In this document: positions 1 through 11,850 of the stretch, one piece after another
Layout: every line of letters begins with the position of its first letter
How positions within the stretch are numbered: position 1 is the first letter of the stretch
Source of the DNA: Cyclina sinensis
Lineage: Eukaryota > Mollusca > Bivalvia > Venerida > Veneridae
Assembly: GCA_012932295.1 (NCBI GenBank)
Contig: JAAONU010000011.1
Location: forward strand, 47,742,352 to 47,806,351
DNA: 64,000 bases
Direction: 5' to 3'
Translations under genes and position numbers: made by a program
Notes under the pieces: generated by a model
The model's input: only the letters and a program-made list of their open reading frames with translations
Told to the model about the DNA's origin: nothing
The model's database searches: none

Positions 1-189
1 TATAAGCTAAACCCATTGTTTCGCAAGACAGTTCCTAATACCGAAACTGACGGAGGATCAAGACAAAACCCATAAACTTACTTGAGCATCATGTGCTCAT
101 ATAAGCTAAAACATTATTCCTGTTGCCAATACTGATATATTTCTTGAAGGCAGTCGTCGTGTTTGAGTGTTTCATTATAATGATCTTAC

Positions 190-3100
190 GTTACTGATAC
201 ACCTGACCTCGTGTTTAACTAATACACGTCGGGTGACCGACTTGCATCTTCCTGAGTCAGCGATTAACTGTAGAAAGGGAACTACACCGAACAAGTATGA
301 AATATTTACAGAACAGAAAATATTGTGTAACTAAAATCTTTATTTATTTTTTTGGTCGATGAATTAAATAACTTTTATAATTCTTAGATATTGCGTTTTG
401 CCGTTTCATCTATCTGCAAAGATTAATGACAGCTTATTGCATTGTTATGTCCTAATGTTCAACACTCTTAAGAAAAAAAAGAATTGTCCGTTTGTGTGTG
501 TATGTTCATAGCTTTCATTTTAATCATGTTCAAAGACTTTCCAAGTCTAAATGATTTTCATTGGATGTTCTTTTCTGCCCTTTTTGAGAAGAAAAAGTCC
601 ACGCTCACGAAAACTGAAAAGGTCCTAAAATTTTTGAGACAATCAGAGCTTAAACGAACAAGTGCTTTAATAAATGATTCGTGTTTATGATTTAAGCCGT
701 TCACTAAAGAAATTATGAACAAGGAAAGCAATCTATTTGGTTTTGCCTTTTTTCGTTTACTTTTTAAGTTTTAATTTTTGTTTCAACATATTGGCTCTCC
801 GAACGATGTTTCAGGGTAAACGCGCTCAATAATTGAAATGAATCTCTTAATTCGAAATTGCTTTAGATATTTCATTATAAGGACTTTCATGGAAAATCCT
901 AGCGCAGAAATTTTTGTGTGTGGTAAAATGTTTTATAATTTATTTAACTTCTGTAAATGGCTCATTTAACAGCTATGAATTTCTTTTATCTCTCTTAATT
1001 GGCAATACAGTTTGCAAAAGCGAGTTTTATTGAGTATTTGAAAAAGTGAATAAGAGTCATTATTGCGTAAAATGTGATTTCATGTTTTCTCTAGAAATCG
1101 TAAAGACTTTTTCACTAATGATTCACTTTATCTTTTATCTATAAATAAGCGTCAGAACGTTAACAGAGATAAACATATCAAATTTGGTTTATATTTTATG
1201 ATTATTTTTACTCGATTAAAAGCGTAAAGATTATTCATATATTTACTTTAGCGATTTTATCAAGAATACAAGGCAGTCTGAAGGACAGTTAAATCCCCTC
1301 TGCAGCGGACTTGAATGTGTACTTCTTGACCTTTAAACAACCATGACCTTGATGTTGTACCATGCATAATATAAGCACATAGTATCATGATAGTAATTAT
1401 TTGTGCCAAGTTATTTAAAATATTCCATAAAGTCAAAAAAAATATGGAGAACATTTAACCTTGACATTGGGGGTAGCAACCTGCACATCGTGTCATAGTG
1501 GTGATCATTTGTGCAAAGTAATTAAAAAACTTTTCGTAAGCCAAGTTAGTACGTCCTAGAGCAGATGTGAAATGTAGATATTTGTCCTTTATCTGTGACC
1601 TTGACCTTATGGGTAGCAACCCAATTATTGCGCTCTGCACATCGTCTCATAATGGTGATCACTTGTGCCAAGTAATTTCATTTTTTTTCAGCGGTTTAAA
1701 GGTTAAGAAGCGAACACGAAATGTAGACTTTTTAACACTTGACCTTTAAGTGTGACCTTGACCTTGGGGCTAGCAACCCAATTATTGCGCTCTGCACATC
1801 GTCTCATAATGTTGATCACTTGAGCCAAGTTATTTCAAAAAAATTTCAGCAGTTTAAAAGTTATGGAGCGGACACGAAAGTGTTACAGACGGACGGACGG
1901 ACCTATAATCCCGCTTTTCGGAAGAGGATTAATAAATATGAATCTGCCCAACTCGGAAGCTTATTTTTGAACTGCACAACTATAAATGAATTATTTTCCT
2001 TGTTAAAATTTACTTCTGCTTTTGGATACACAAAGTTAATGTGAAATCTGTTTTGAACTAATACTTCTGTGACCTTTTTCATATATGCAGTATCATCGTT
2101 CCGGTTTTTCAGCTGAGCATGCATTACTAATACTTTCAAGCAAAAGAAAATGCTATTCCTTTAGTTTAAGCTTCTTTATTTTACATAATGTTGGAAGTAA
2201 GTTCTTGCAACTTATATTAACCGATCTCTCTAATTCAATTTTCTTTGTGTTTAATATATAAATAAAGATTCAATTAAAAAAAGGAATCATGTTGAGGATT
2301 AAGTGTATGATTGTTAGTGGACGAAAATCAAACATCAAAGTCAACAAGTAAAAGGAAAACGTAACATTTGTACATACCTGTAAAATGTTCAGGTATCAAA
2401 GCCAAAATTTATACTTCTCGGATGCCTCTATTCCGTACCTAAAACTAAGCAACTAATTAAAACTCCAAAAGATAACATTGCTTCATGTGCGAGACTGTAA
2501 AACAAACAGGTTTTTCCCGCAGGAGGTTCATAAGCCTTTAAAATTATGTATGTTATCCTCTCAAACTTTAGATCTCTGCTAAAAATAAACGCAAAAAAGA
2601 GCAGTAAAATAGCCATACGGTGTCTACTTAAAATCGTGCTAACATGTTTAGAAGTAACGATACTTTAACTTTCAATATCCCAAAGAAGCTACACAATCTG
2701 CATTTATTTTCACAACACTGTTAACCATAGAAATATCTGAAAGTTCTGAAATATTTAAGTGACAGATTACGAAGCGAATATAAACAGGTAGTAAATGTTG
2801 TAATGCTTCTCTTTAAGACGCAAAGGCAGTATTAAAAACACGAACGGAAGTTATCTTAAACCTAACAAGTACATTAATTTTGACCTGCCTCAGGGTAAAA
2901 TGTTGTGAAGAAACAAGTAATGAATTACTAGGATTTAGAACAGTATTAGATTAGTGACAGTCTTAATTTTGACACTTTTACTAGACTTAACAATGGTTGA
3001 AATGTGATGTTCATTATTATCATATAAAAAAATCATTATTTTTCTAAGATTTGTTTCTAAATATATTTAAACTGCCACTAGAAATAATAAAGGTGATTAC

Positions 3101-3250
3101 AAAAACGCAAACATATTGAAGGAAAACTGGCGTTTTGTTTTGTTTTTATCTTATTTTGTAAATAGTAACGGAATATATATAGTTATTTATTATATATTCA
3201 TTTAAGAAATAATTATTTAGAGCTAGAGGGTAGTTCCTTCAGTTTATGTA
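190..3250. repeat. Unit A, left part of an old ~16-kb segmental duplication
   Basis: No gene is recognised here. Sequence at about 213-330, 380-480, 640-740 and 785-1,000 resembles 31,415-31,505, 32,905-33,010, 33,320-33,420 and 33,440-33,660. The 785-1,000 part also matches 17,145-17,350. The stretch 2,380-2,830 matches 18,230-18,680 and 11,400-11,830, sharing words such as GATCTCTGCTAAAAATAAA. The stretch 3,090-3,240 matches 18,795-18,980. The offset between A and C stays near 16 kb, which favours tandem duplication over scattered transposon copies. Open stretches of 60-100 codons in this region look like chance. Confidence 0.7.
1290..1905 (+). repeat. Bivalve-type tandem repeat, about 3-4 degenerate units
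   Basis: Units share the order 'GTGACCTTGACCTT', 'GGGTAGCAACC', 'CTGCACATCGTCTCATAATG', 'TTGTGCCAAGT' and 'GCGGACACGAA'. The best-kept units begin near 1,598 and 1,754, giving a spacing of about 156 bp. The array ends in a GACGGACGGACGGACC tract at about 1,888-1,903. This arrangement matches the roughly 160-bp repeats widespread in bivalve genomes (BIV160-like), recalled from general knowledge and not searched. Peptides translated from it are not genes. Confidence 0.7.
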
Positions 3251-4152
3251 ATAGAATATTGCTAGTAAAACGTCCACGCATCAAAAACAAAAAGAAACAA
3301 ATAAACAACGGCACAGCGAAGTTGTTAAATATTTCAGCAATTCCTGGATTCTATTCCGATTACGTTTATGCAAAATACATGTTGCCAGCTGTCAGAATAT
3401 ATTCTATAATAAGAACTAGAAAAACCAACTGATTTAAGTACTTTGATTACGTGTATTTCATCCTTGTTTAATTTTTAAAACCATTTTTATAGTTCATTCC
3501 TCCATTTAGGAATGTTAAAACAAGCTTATAATTTAAACGAAAACATATTTCAGTAAAATGTTATTATTTTTAAACATTAAGTACCATTTGTAATTTAACA
3601 GCAGTAATCTGAAGAAAAAACTATTTCTAGGTTATATAACAAAAAGACTTGAGACACTTTTGATCTTGGACTTATAAACAGTCGCAAATGTTTTTCGGCA
3701 TCTTCAAATATTATCAAGCAGAGAAAAACACACAGAACCGTCTGTACATATTGTAATTTGTTTATACCTTATAACAAATACTTCGAGGTATAAACCCCTG
3801 CTAACAAAATGATACATTAATCTGTCTGAATTGGTAAATTCGTGAGAGAAATCACTAAAATCGTCGTTGTTTTCATTCTCCGGAGAATAAATCTGGTTAT
3901 CTGTGGTTTTCTAGATTAATAAAGAATGAGTGTGTTAGCTTTTTAATTCTGCAGGTTCTAGAGCATCACACGGTTGATACAGGTATTGGTTTGAAGGAAA
4001 ACGTAAATAATCAAACCAGCTTCATTCGAAAAAAAAAGAAATATGTTCATAAATATAACATAAGATATATTTGCAACTCTTCGGGTCAGTTATTATCAAC
4101 AATGGTTAGCAGGATTGTCCACACATAAAGGAAGGCACTAACTACAAAATAG

Positions 4153-4549
4153 TGTAGCAGAGGTATAATACGGCACTTGTACTCCATTGCCTATCAGCTA
4201 GCTTTTATGGCGACGTGGTAGAGTGTCCGCTTAGTAATCGAAGGTACCCGAGTTCAAACCCAGCTCGGGGCAGGTGGATTTTTCCGGGTTACATTTGGCG
4301 TCCAACGTAAATAACTCACGAGTTTCAGTTTGGTGGCACCCTTAGAAAGTCCCACAGACATTCATTACTCCAAGAATTCGAGGACGAATTCTTAGAAGGA
4401 GGGGTGTATGTAGCAGAGGTATAATACGGCACTTGTACTCCATTGCCTATCAGCTAGCTTTTATGGCGACGTGGTAGAGTGTCCGCTTAGTAATCGAAGG
4501 TAACCGAGTTCAAACCCAGCTCGGGGCAGGTGGATTTTTCCGGGTTACA
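4153..4549 (+). mobile_element. TRIM-type mini LTR retrotransposon with tRNA-like sequence in both LTRs
   Basis: Two 141-bp direct repeats (4,153-4,293 and 4,409-4,549) differ at one visible base. Each starts TGTAGCAG and ends GGTTACA. They flank a 115-bp non-coding core. The core begins with a primer-binding-site-like TTTGGCGTCCAACG directly after the 5' LTR and ends with the purine tract AGAAGGAGGGG just before the 3' LTR. A 4-bp ATAG flanks both outer ends as a target duplication (AATAG if the terminal A is shared). Inside each LTR are a pol III box A-like TGGCGACGTGG and box B-like GAGTTCAAACC. The near identity of the LTRs implies a recent insertion. It encodes no protein and would need enzymes from another element. 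Confidence 0.85.
4205..4273 (+). other. tRNA-like pol III promoter region within the 5' LTR (repeated in the 3' LTR at about 4,461-4,529)
   Basis: The stretch reads as a tRNA-derived head: box A-like TGGCGACGTGGTAGAG, then an anticodon-arm-like CCGCTTAGTAATCG, then box B-like GAGTTCAAACC. A CCCGAG/CTCGGG hairpin surrounds box B. It is not a functional tRNA gene because the acceptor stem does not pair and the T-arm geometry is off. Its place inside an LTR suggests transcription by pol III, by analogy with Cassandra TRIMs of plants, whose LTRs carry 5S rRNA promoters. Confidence 0.6.
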
Positions 4550-4619
4550 ATAGGAAGGCACTAACTGTATACAAATACATATATAAGTAGAAAATAACAC
4601 GACCGACTTTGCAAAAGAG

Positions 4620-6360
4620 GATCCTTTCATTTCCAAATTGTTTTTACTGTTTCATCAAAGTACTAAGCTTCAGTGTTAGAGAAGATACTTACAGGAAAGG
4701 ATAAAACAATTGTCGCAGTTTATGAAATAACAAATTAATATCACGTCCAGAATAGATGAATGTCGCATTCCCTGTCGAATCAATCGTTAATGAGATGTAC
4801 AATAAACGCAAGTGTGATTTAGTGAAAGGGAGTACAATTGTTTTCTTGCTAAGACAGCTATCATCATTCGTAGTAAAATGCAATTTCTTTTTGCCACTTA
4901 ATAATATGTTTTAACGGACGTTTTTTCTAGAACGGATGAGAACCCTAATTTTCAGCCTCGTTAAAACTTAAAAAATGTTGGGACAGGCCGATAAAACAAG
5001 TATTTATTGTCTAAGGAAAGTATAAAGATCAAAAGACCTCAAATCAGTAAAAGTAGTGTAAATGCTTTCGTAGTTCAATTAAAGCTATGCTGGCATTCTA
5101 CAAAAAAAAAGATTATAGAGTAATATCAACGAGTTCATGCATTAAATAAATTAGACGATATAGCAAATGTTGTAAATTTGTTATTTTTAGCATTTGCATG
5201 CAAAAGAAAGCAAAACATAACATAGCAATTTACTTTTATTGAACATTACAGCGAATAAGACACTAATGTCTTGTTTTATGTCTCATCCCGAATGGATTGT
5301 GTCACTTGTCGACACTAATAAGACATTTGTTTAGTTTGGTCAGTTGTTAATGTGGTGTTATAAATGTAATGGAATTAGTTTTCCTGCTTAAATAATGATG
5401 GCTTTTCGAGAGAAATTGTTTGTTATAAGCCTTTGTTTTTTGCACAGTGTAAGTTAAAATTAGCCTCTGAACCTATTTTTAAGAAGCTTCGATAAACGCG
5501 CAGAGTAAGCTTAACAACAGTTATCTGATACAGATAAGTGTGATGATAAGGTTGGTGTGATGTCCAAGTAATAAATATTGAATATAAAAACTGAACACGG
5601 CGATAAAATATATGTCAAAGCAGACAAAAATAGGCACCATACGCAAAAGAATAATGGTTTGTTGTTCGATCCGCATCTTCTCAACTGTATCTCTCTCTAG
5701 CAATAGACGCGATTTAAAAACATTGAACATGCTTATTGGACTTCAAAAAAAACTTAGTTATATTCACTAACTGGTCTTGCAGCAATTGTTGTAAAACTAA
5801 CCAGTTCCAACGGTTAATTAAGCCAAATATGTAGGTCCTTTGACCGTTACTTTGCGTAGAAAACGTGTATATTGCGCTAGGAAATCAGATAAATTATCAT
5901 TTAATGTAATGTCTGTTGTATTTACGAAAACTGCTTATGACTGACTAAATAACAATTTATTTCTTATTTTACAAGCGACAGGTATACGTTTTTACAACTT
6001 GTTAAATGATGAAAAAACTGCAGAATTGCAGCACCTCCTGTAATGACTTAAGAATTAAAATGGAAGACTGATCCAATTTTTATAGCTAAATAATAACTTA
6101 ATTTCAGTTTATCATAAGGTTTAATATTTTCAAACTCAAGCAAATCTCCTTTAACATTATTAAGCAAAGAAATGGCAATGCGGAGAATCAAGAGCATATT
6201 AGTTGAACACAAATCAGCGTTGAAAAGAATCTCATATTACATTCTAACTTTGAATGCGTTAAGCCATATTCGCAAACCACTTAGGTAACGATTTCAATTT
6301 CATACAAATAAAATGTCATGCAGATTACATCTGTTGACAGGAGATGATAAAAAACCATTT
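4620..6360. repeat. Unit A, right part; duplicated at 20,880-22,550 and partly at 36,950-37,300
   Basis: Shared blocks include 4,670-4,900 with 20,915-21,160 and 5,240-5,310 with 21,490-21,555 and 37,045-37,110 (all three keep ACAGCGAATA and GATTGTGT). Minus-strand translation gives similar peptides in A and C: the part around 4,745-4,810 keeps 'YISLTI' and 'FIYSGRDINL' in both, followed by a splice-donor-like GTAAGTATC at 4,692 and 20,941. No intact gene can be built, so I read this as duplicated and decayed sequence, possibly with old exons. Confidence 0.6.
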
Positions 6361-8733
6361 CAATCAAATCGTGTTTCAGTTCGAAGGCGAGCAGAGTAAT
6401 CAAAGTTTAATTTAGGGAATATTTGCTGAAACAAATCCAGAGCAAGAAATTACCATGAAATGTTAACAAATGAACACATTTGAAGTGAATCAAATTTTGT
6501 TTTAATTTTGATGGATGAACCAGTTTCAGTGTAGCAATACCACGTGACTGTGACATCACTAAAGGCACCACTTTAAACATTGGCTCCACTTGAAAATAGA
6601 AAATTACCTGTAAGTATTTCATTTCTTCATCGATTTCTATGGAACATGTGTCAGTCTTAGACGAAACATATAAGCTTTCAACGGAATATAGGATCTCGAT
6701 CAGTCTTTTGCCAAGAAACTCTTATACAAATAACATGTATATCATGATTTTAAAAGATAATTAAAACAAAACAAACAAAAAGAAAGAAAAAAACATTTCT
6801 CATTCTTAATTGGCGATATCGAGTTATCAATTTCTTGAAAAGGTAATTAGTTAGCCTTTAAAGCATATTAAAATCATAAATGTGATTTAACTGATAACAG
6901 AAACTATGTGTAAATTATGTCATCCATCGAAGTCTCACCTAAATATGTAGATTAAATGTAAATAGATTGTCACAAAACCATATGAACATGTACGCGTGCT
7001 AGCGTAACAGAAAATCGCTTTGTGGTATTTAAACCATCCTCATTCACAGTAGAATTAAAAACATACACTTTTAAATACGTAACACTGCGAGAACAGCCTT
7101 GCAGTCAAAAACAAATAAATAAACAACGTATGAAGACCGATATTATTGCGTGTGATATTAACTTTGTCTGAAGCATCGATAGCTAACCACTTATATCTTA
7201 ATGACTAAACAAATTACCTTTAGCATCTGCATGTAATAACAACCAAATCATGGAAAACATGGAAAAGATATCTTGAATCACTTTAAGAAGCATATAATAG
7301 CTGTTGTTTCCTCTGGTCAGTCTATGTAAAGGTGCCTAACGAATCATCAATTTGTTCTAAAAATCTTGCAGTGATTGTCTATGTAATTAATATTATTTGT
7401 TCTATCAGGCATTTAATTTAAAGGTTTGCTGGCGCTTTTGAAATAGTACTGAAAATGAATAATGATACAAAATAAGAGTGCAACAAGTGTATTGCGCTGC
7501 AGTTAGACAATAAAAAAGATACTGATCACGTTCTCTACTTTATGGCCAATGTGCACTTGCAGTCTCTCTTCTGTCATTTGTAGAGAATCTTTTCGAGGCT
7601 TCTATATCACTCTGATACAAGAACTATTTTGCAATGTTATTGGATAGGCATTATTCTCGCTCACATATGCAGTCAAATACATGTTATAACACCTGTTTCG
7701 TCGCAATGTCAAACCCGGTTTCCTGCCGAACAATATGTTCAAGCAGTTACTATATTTATTTTATTACTTAAGAGCAAACAATTGCAATACAAATATCTTC
7801 ATAATGCTACATTTGCAGAGGGCATATAAGTTCATTTAGGTTTTTACATTTTGTATTTCAAAGCTCATTTTCGAGTTCACTCGAGGATTGCCTTCATCAC
7901 AATGAGTAAGAAAGCAATTTATTACAGTCACATGTGTTTCAGGCTAAATATTGTTGCTAACATTGTCTCGCAGGTCCTATATGTCAATTTCAAAAGAATA
8001 CGACTCGAGGGTTAAATATTGAGAAAGATTTTTCAAAAGAAGTCTAATTTAGAAAAGCCTGGAGATGTGGGAATGAATAAATCTGTGACCGAGACTATTT
8101 CTTCAGAGTAGTTTGATAAAACAAAATTTGATAACAAAGATTCTTTAATGTAATCAAACATTTTTGAGTTTCTTTTAGAACAATTGTGAATTATATGTGT
8201 TAACATATTAATAATTTAAGGCATGTCAACATAAATGTTTAGAATTTAATCAGAGGTGTGATTTAAAAGCGTTTTGTTTCAGAATGTTTCAACTTCCCAC
8301 TATACACAACATATATTGTTAAAACGGTATACTGATAAAACCTTCTTTTGGAATTTAAACAACCAGATGATATATCACAGACTTATACTGGCCAGTGTAT
8401 AGCTAAACTACTGGCTTTCGAAGTTGTGAAAATCAATGAAGAAGCCTTGATGTATAAAATCATTCAACTCAAGAAAACCTAGAAATGATAAATGACAGCC
8501 AATTCTGTAATTTGTAGCAGAAAACAGACGTTTTATGAAGTCGAACTGGCTGTCATGGCGTTGTAAATGTTTAACCGGAGCTATTATTATTATTATTGAA
8601 TTCATTGTTTATCAATGGGAGAATTTTGCAAGGCTGATTATCAACACATTAGTGGCTGTAAGATATGTTTTATTATTTCATAACAATTAATCTTCCGCCT
8701 CATTACTCATAACACCTGGACTTTCTGAATATC

Positions 8734-8795
8734 AGGGCCAATATCAATAACACTGATCGGCCCCGGGACGGAAAAGTGATATTGGTATTGGCCCT
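8734..8795. repeat. Short fold-back hairpin
   Basis: Outer arms AGGGCCAATATCAATAACACT and AAGTGATATTGGTATTGGCCCT are near-complementary over about 21 bases and enclose a GC-rich loop containing CGGCCCCGGGACGG. It may be a tiny MITE or the end of a larger element. No target duplication was identified. Confidence 0.6.
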
Positions 8796-10622
8796 CTTGT
8801 AGCTCAATTTGTTTGGCTCACATATCAGGTCCAAACAATTGATATAAATTTAATTTTTTAGAGGCAGCCATTTTCTTTTCCTAGTAAAAGCATCGAGGTT
8901 TAGAAATATTTGAAATTGTTCTATCTACTTTTATCCGTTTAACAGTACAAAATGACTACCCAAAACGGTTGTATATGGACTTAGTTCAGTATTCGAGTGA
9001 AAAGCTTTTTTGCTTTTTTTTCACACCTTGTAACTTGAACACAAGCAGACGATAGCAAATGGAGGGTTAGCAAATTCTGGAATTGTTATGAAATGAAAAT
9101 TACTTTACTATTTATTAAAGTTTACGTTTTGAAGAAGTGAGAGTGAATCAATTTAACGAAACAGAAAGTTTAAAGTACCGCTTATGTGAAATAGATCAAA
9201 TCAAACAAATACCTATCACTGATTTTTTTTGCCTTGATAAAACAAATATAAATTCTTTGAAACGTCTGCTTATTATATATATATAATAAGATTGTCTGAT
9301 AAAGTTAATCGACTTATCTTTCAGCTGAAGACTCAATAGTCTAATACTGAACATGCTGAAGGCTGTATTACATTAATTCTGCTATGAGAATAGTTTACAG
9401 AGCAAAAAAATAATTATTTTTCATACAAGCAGACAATTTTGCTTTGCGAATGTTACTATAGAAATTGCGAAATAATCAAAATTTTCTTTGCCATCTGAAT
9501 TACCTATCAATATGTCTATAAGCAAAGGATAGTACATATAAGAGAAGCACACCACGTACATCTTCAGACTGAACAAAAGAAACATGAAAAGGCTATTTAA
9601 ACATTCTTGACTAGAGCCGAAGCTGTTCCTTCTGGCTACATAACAATATGTATTGGTAGTTCTAGTAAGCGCAAGCATATTCTATGAATTTCTGTAGTAA
9701 GTGGATGACAATTTGGTCTTTTTTATCTCTACCATTTCCATCCGCATTTAATTTCTGAAGAGAGAGCTTCTGGAGAGATTTTGAAACCAAAGGAAATCAA
9801 AAAATATCCAATGATTGTTCAGAGAAAATACTTCTCACTCCACCTGGATTATAAAGTTCCGTATTTTGTTACTCATGTTTAAACTTCCGAACACTTATTT
9901 TTTTGTTCATCTTACCACGTTTAGATAACACACCTACTTCAGAAATAACGTCATATTCACAAGCGCCATCCAGGAGGAATATTTATGTGCTAAGAGTGTT
10001 GGCGTTGATTCAAAAGGCGCTTAGGGTTTTGCATTAAATAACCCAGAACACTTTAAAAAAGGGAAAGAAACATTACAAAAAAGTTAGTTAGATTATATAA
10101 TGTCTTATATACTTTGGAACAAATGTTGAAGTATGAAAAAAATGGTTTTATTGGGAAGTTATATATTTGTTATTGAATACTTAGGTTTTGAAACACAGCG
10201 ATACTCATTCAATATAAACAACACAGGTACAAAAGTTCAAAATTTCCTTTTACAATGAGACATGCCTTAACGTTAAGTAAACGATTTGATAATTCTATGA
10301 ATATCTTTCTTGAAAACACTTGACAGATCCATACACGAAATAGCACGGAAAATAAAGACGTTGTGAATAAACTATCTGTTTAATGTAGAAATCAAATAAA
10401 AAAATCTAGAGTAATGATTAGCGACTCTCGATCATCGAGATGTCTTTTTATGTTTAAACATTGTTGCTTAAACTGATCTTAATCTATTGAATAACTTAAT
10501 TAAACCTATTATAACTATATGGTATAGTTCATTTTTGAGAGGATTTACCTGGTAAATTCAGTGGTTTATGATTTATATAATGATTATATTGAGTATCTTC
10601 CCACCTATTCAATTAAATGACA

Positions 10623-10657
10623 ATTATTATTATTATTATTATTATTACTATTATTAT
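10623..10657. repeat. ATT microsatellite
   Basis: Imperfect ATT trinucleotide run. Read on the minus strand it gives an Asn-rich chance peptide. Confidence 0.85.
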
Positions 10658-11379
10658 GCTTGTTTTGCCTGCATATAGAATTACAAGGTATTTCACATAT
10701 TTTTACAACAAATAATTCTGATCTTTCTGTCATTGTTGGCGTCGTGTTTATTGTTTCACAGCTCTTCAGTTTTCGAATTAGGAATGATGACGTAAAATGA
10801 ATGTGTTTTTTGCGCATCTAAGAGCTATACAAACCTTACAGGTCTAAGGCGTATTTGTCCATTGCTACTAAGTAAATTTGAAGTTATTCATACAGTTTTT
10901 TGTTATTTAAGTAGAACCAATACACAAGAACGAGACAACAATACAGTTTGCCCACAACGATTATAAAGATACCAAAGCTTTTGCTGCTTTACTGCTGTTT
11001 TTCTTCATACGTTTATGAAGTTAAAAATGTAAGCAAAACCCCAGTTTTCTTAAGTGTTGTCATTTTACTTTCGAAAATATAACTGTGTATCACAATATAT
11101 CTCTACACTTAAAGTCAGTTGGACAATAGTTATTCTGCACTATAGACAGTGCATTCAAGTGTATTTGCTATAATAGAAAATAACACTTGAACATTTGTTG
11201 TTGTTTTTTTCTTTCTTTAAAATGTATATTCTCTCTTAATCTTATTCTCTCTTGAATCATGAACTGTGAGTTTCTTATACACTGTGGCTGTAAATTTAAC
11301 TCTACAGGAGATAATTTACGCTAAGTGTATCCTAGAAAGTATCTTTCTAAAAATCAGGATAATTATGTAAGTTTTAAAC

Positions 11380-11850
11380 AGTTAAAGAATAACTTTAAAC
11401 ATACCTTTGAAAAATTCAGGTTCCCATCATAAATTTGTAAATACTAAATAAATATTTCTATTCCATTTCTTGTCAGGTAACTAATTAACCGCAAGGAGAT
11501 ACTGAGCTTCTCTTCATGTACGAAACCATAAAACATGCAGAGTCTTTCCGCAGGAGGTTTAGAAGCTTATAAATTATACGCTATCTTTTTACACTGTAGA
11601 TCTCTGCTAAAAATAAACTCAAACGAAAGTGTAAAAATAGACAGTCTTAATTCACTTAGCGTCACGTTTCTTTGAATATGCTCACGTAAATGTAAACAAA
11701 TCCGTGTCTTGTAACACTAAGAAGCTACACAATCTGCATTGATTTTCACAGCACTGTAACTACACTCAAATCTAATAGTCCCTGAACTGTTAAGGTGACA
11801 GTATGCGAGACGATTATAAACATACGATGTATATTGCAAATACTCTTTCA
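11380..11850. repeat. Extra partial copy of the duplicated unit
   Basis: It matches 2,380-2,830 and 18,230-18,680 in the same order: ACTAATTAA, TTTCCGCAGGAGGT, GATCTCTGCTAAAAATAAA and GAAGCTACACAATCTGCATT. Distances are about 9.0 kb from the unit A copy and 6.8 kb from the unit C copy, so it does not fit the regular 16-kb spacing. It is either a collapsed fourth unit or a dispersed piece. On the minus strand all three copies can encode a peptide containing 'KINAD' and ending 'VAS', but upstream stops interrupt it in A and C. Confidence 0.65.

Noticed and set aside
4205..4273. A tRNA gene
   Set aside because: Box A and B words are present but there is no paired acceptor stem, and the sequence is repeated inside an LTR pair.
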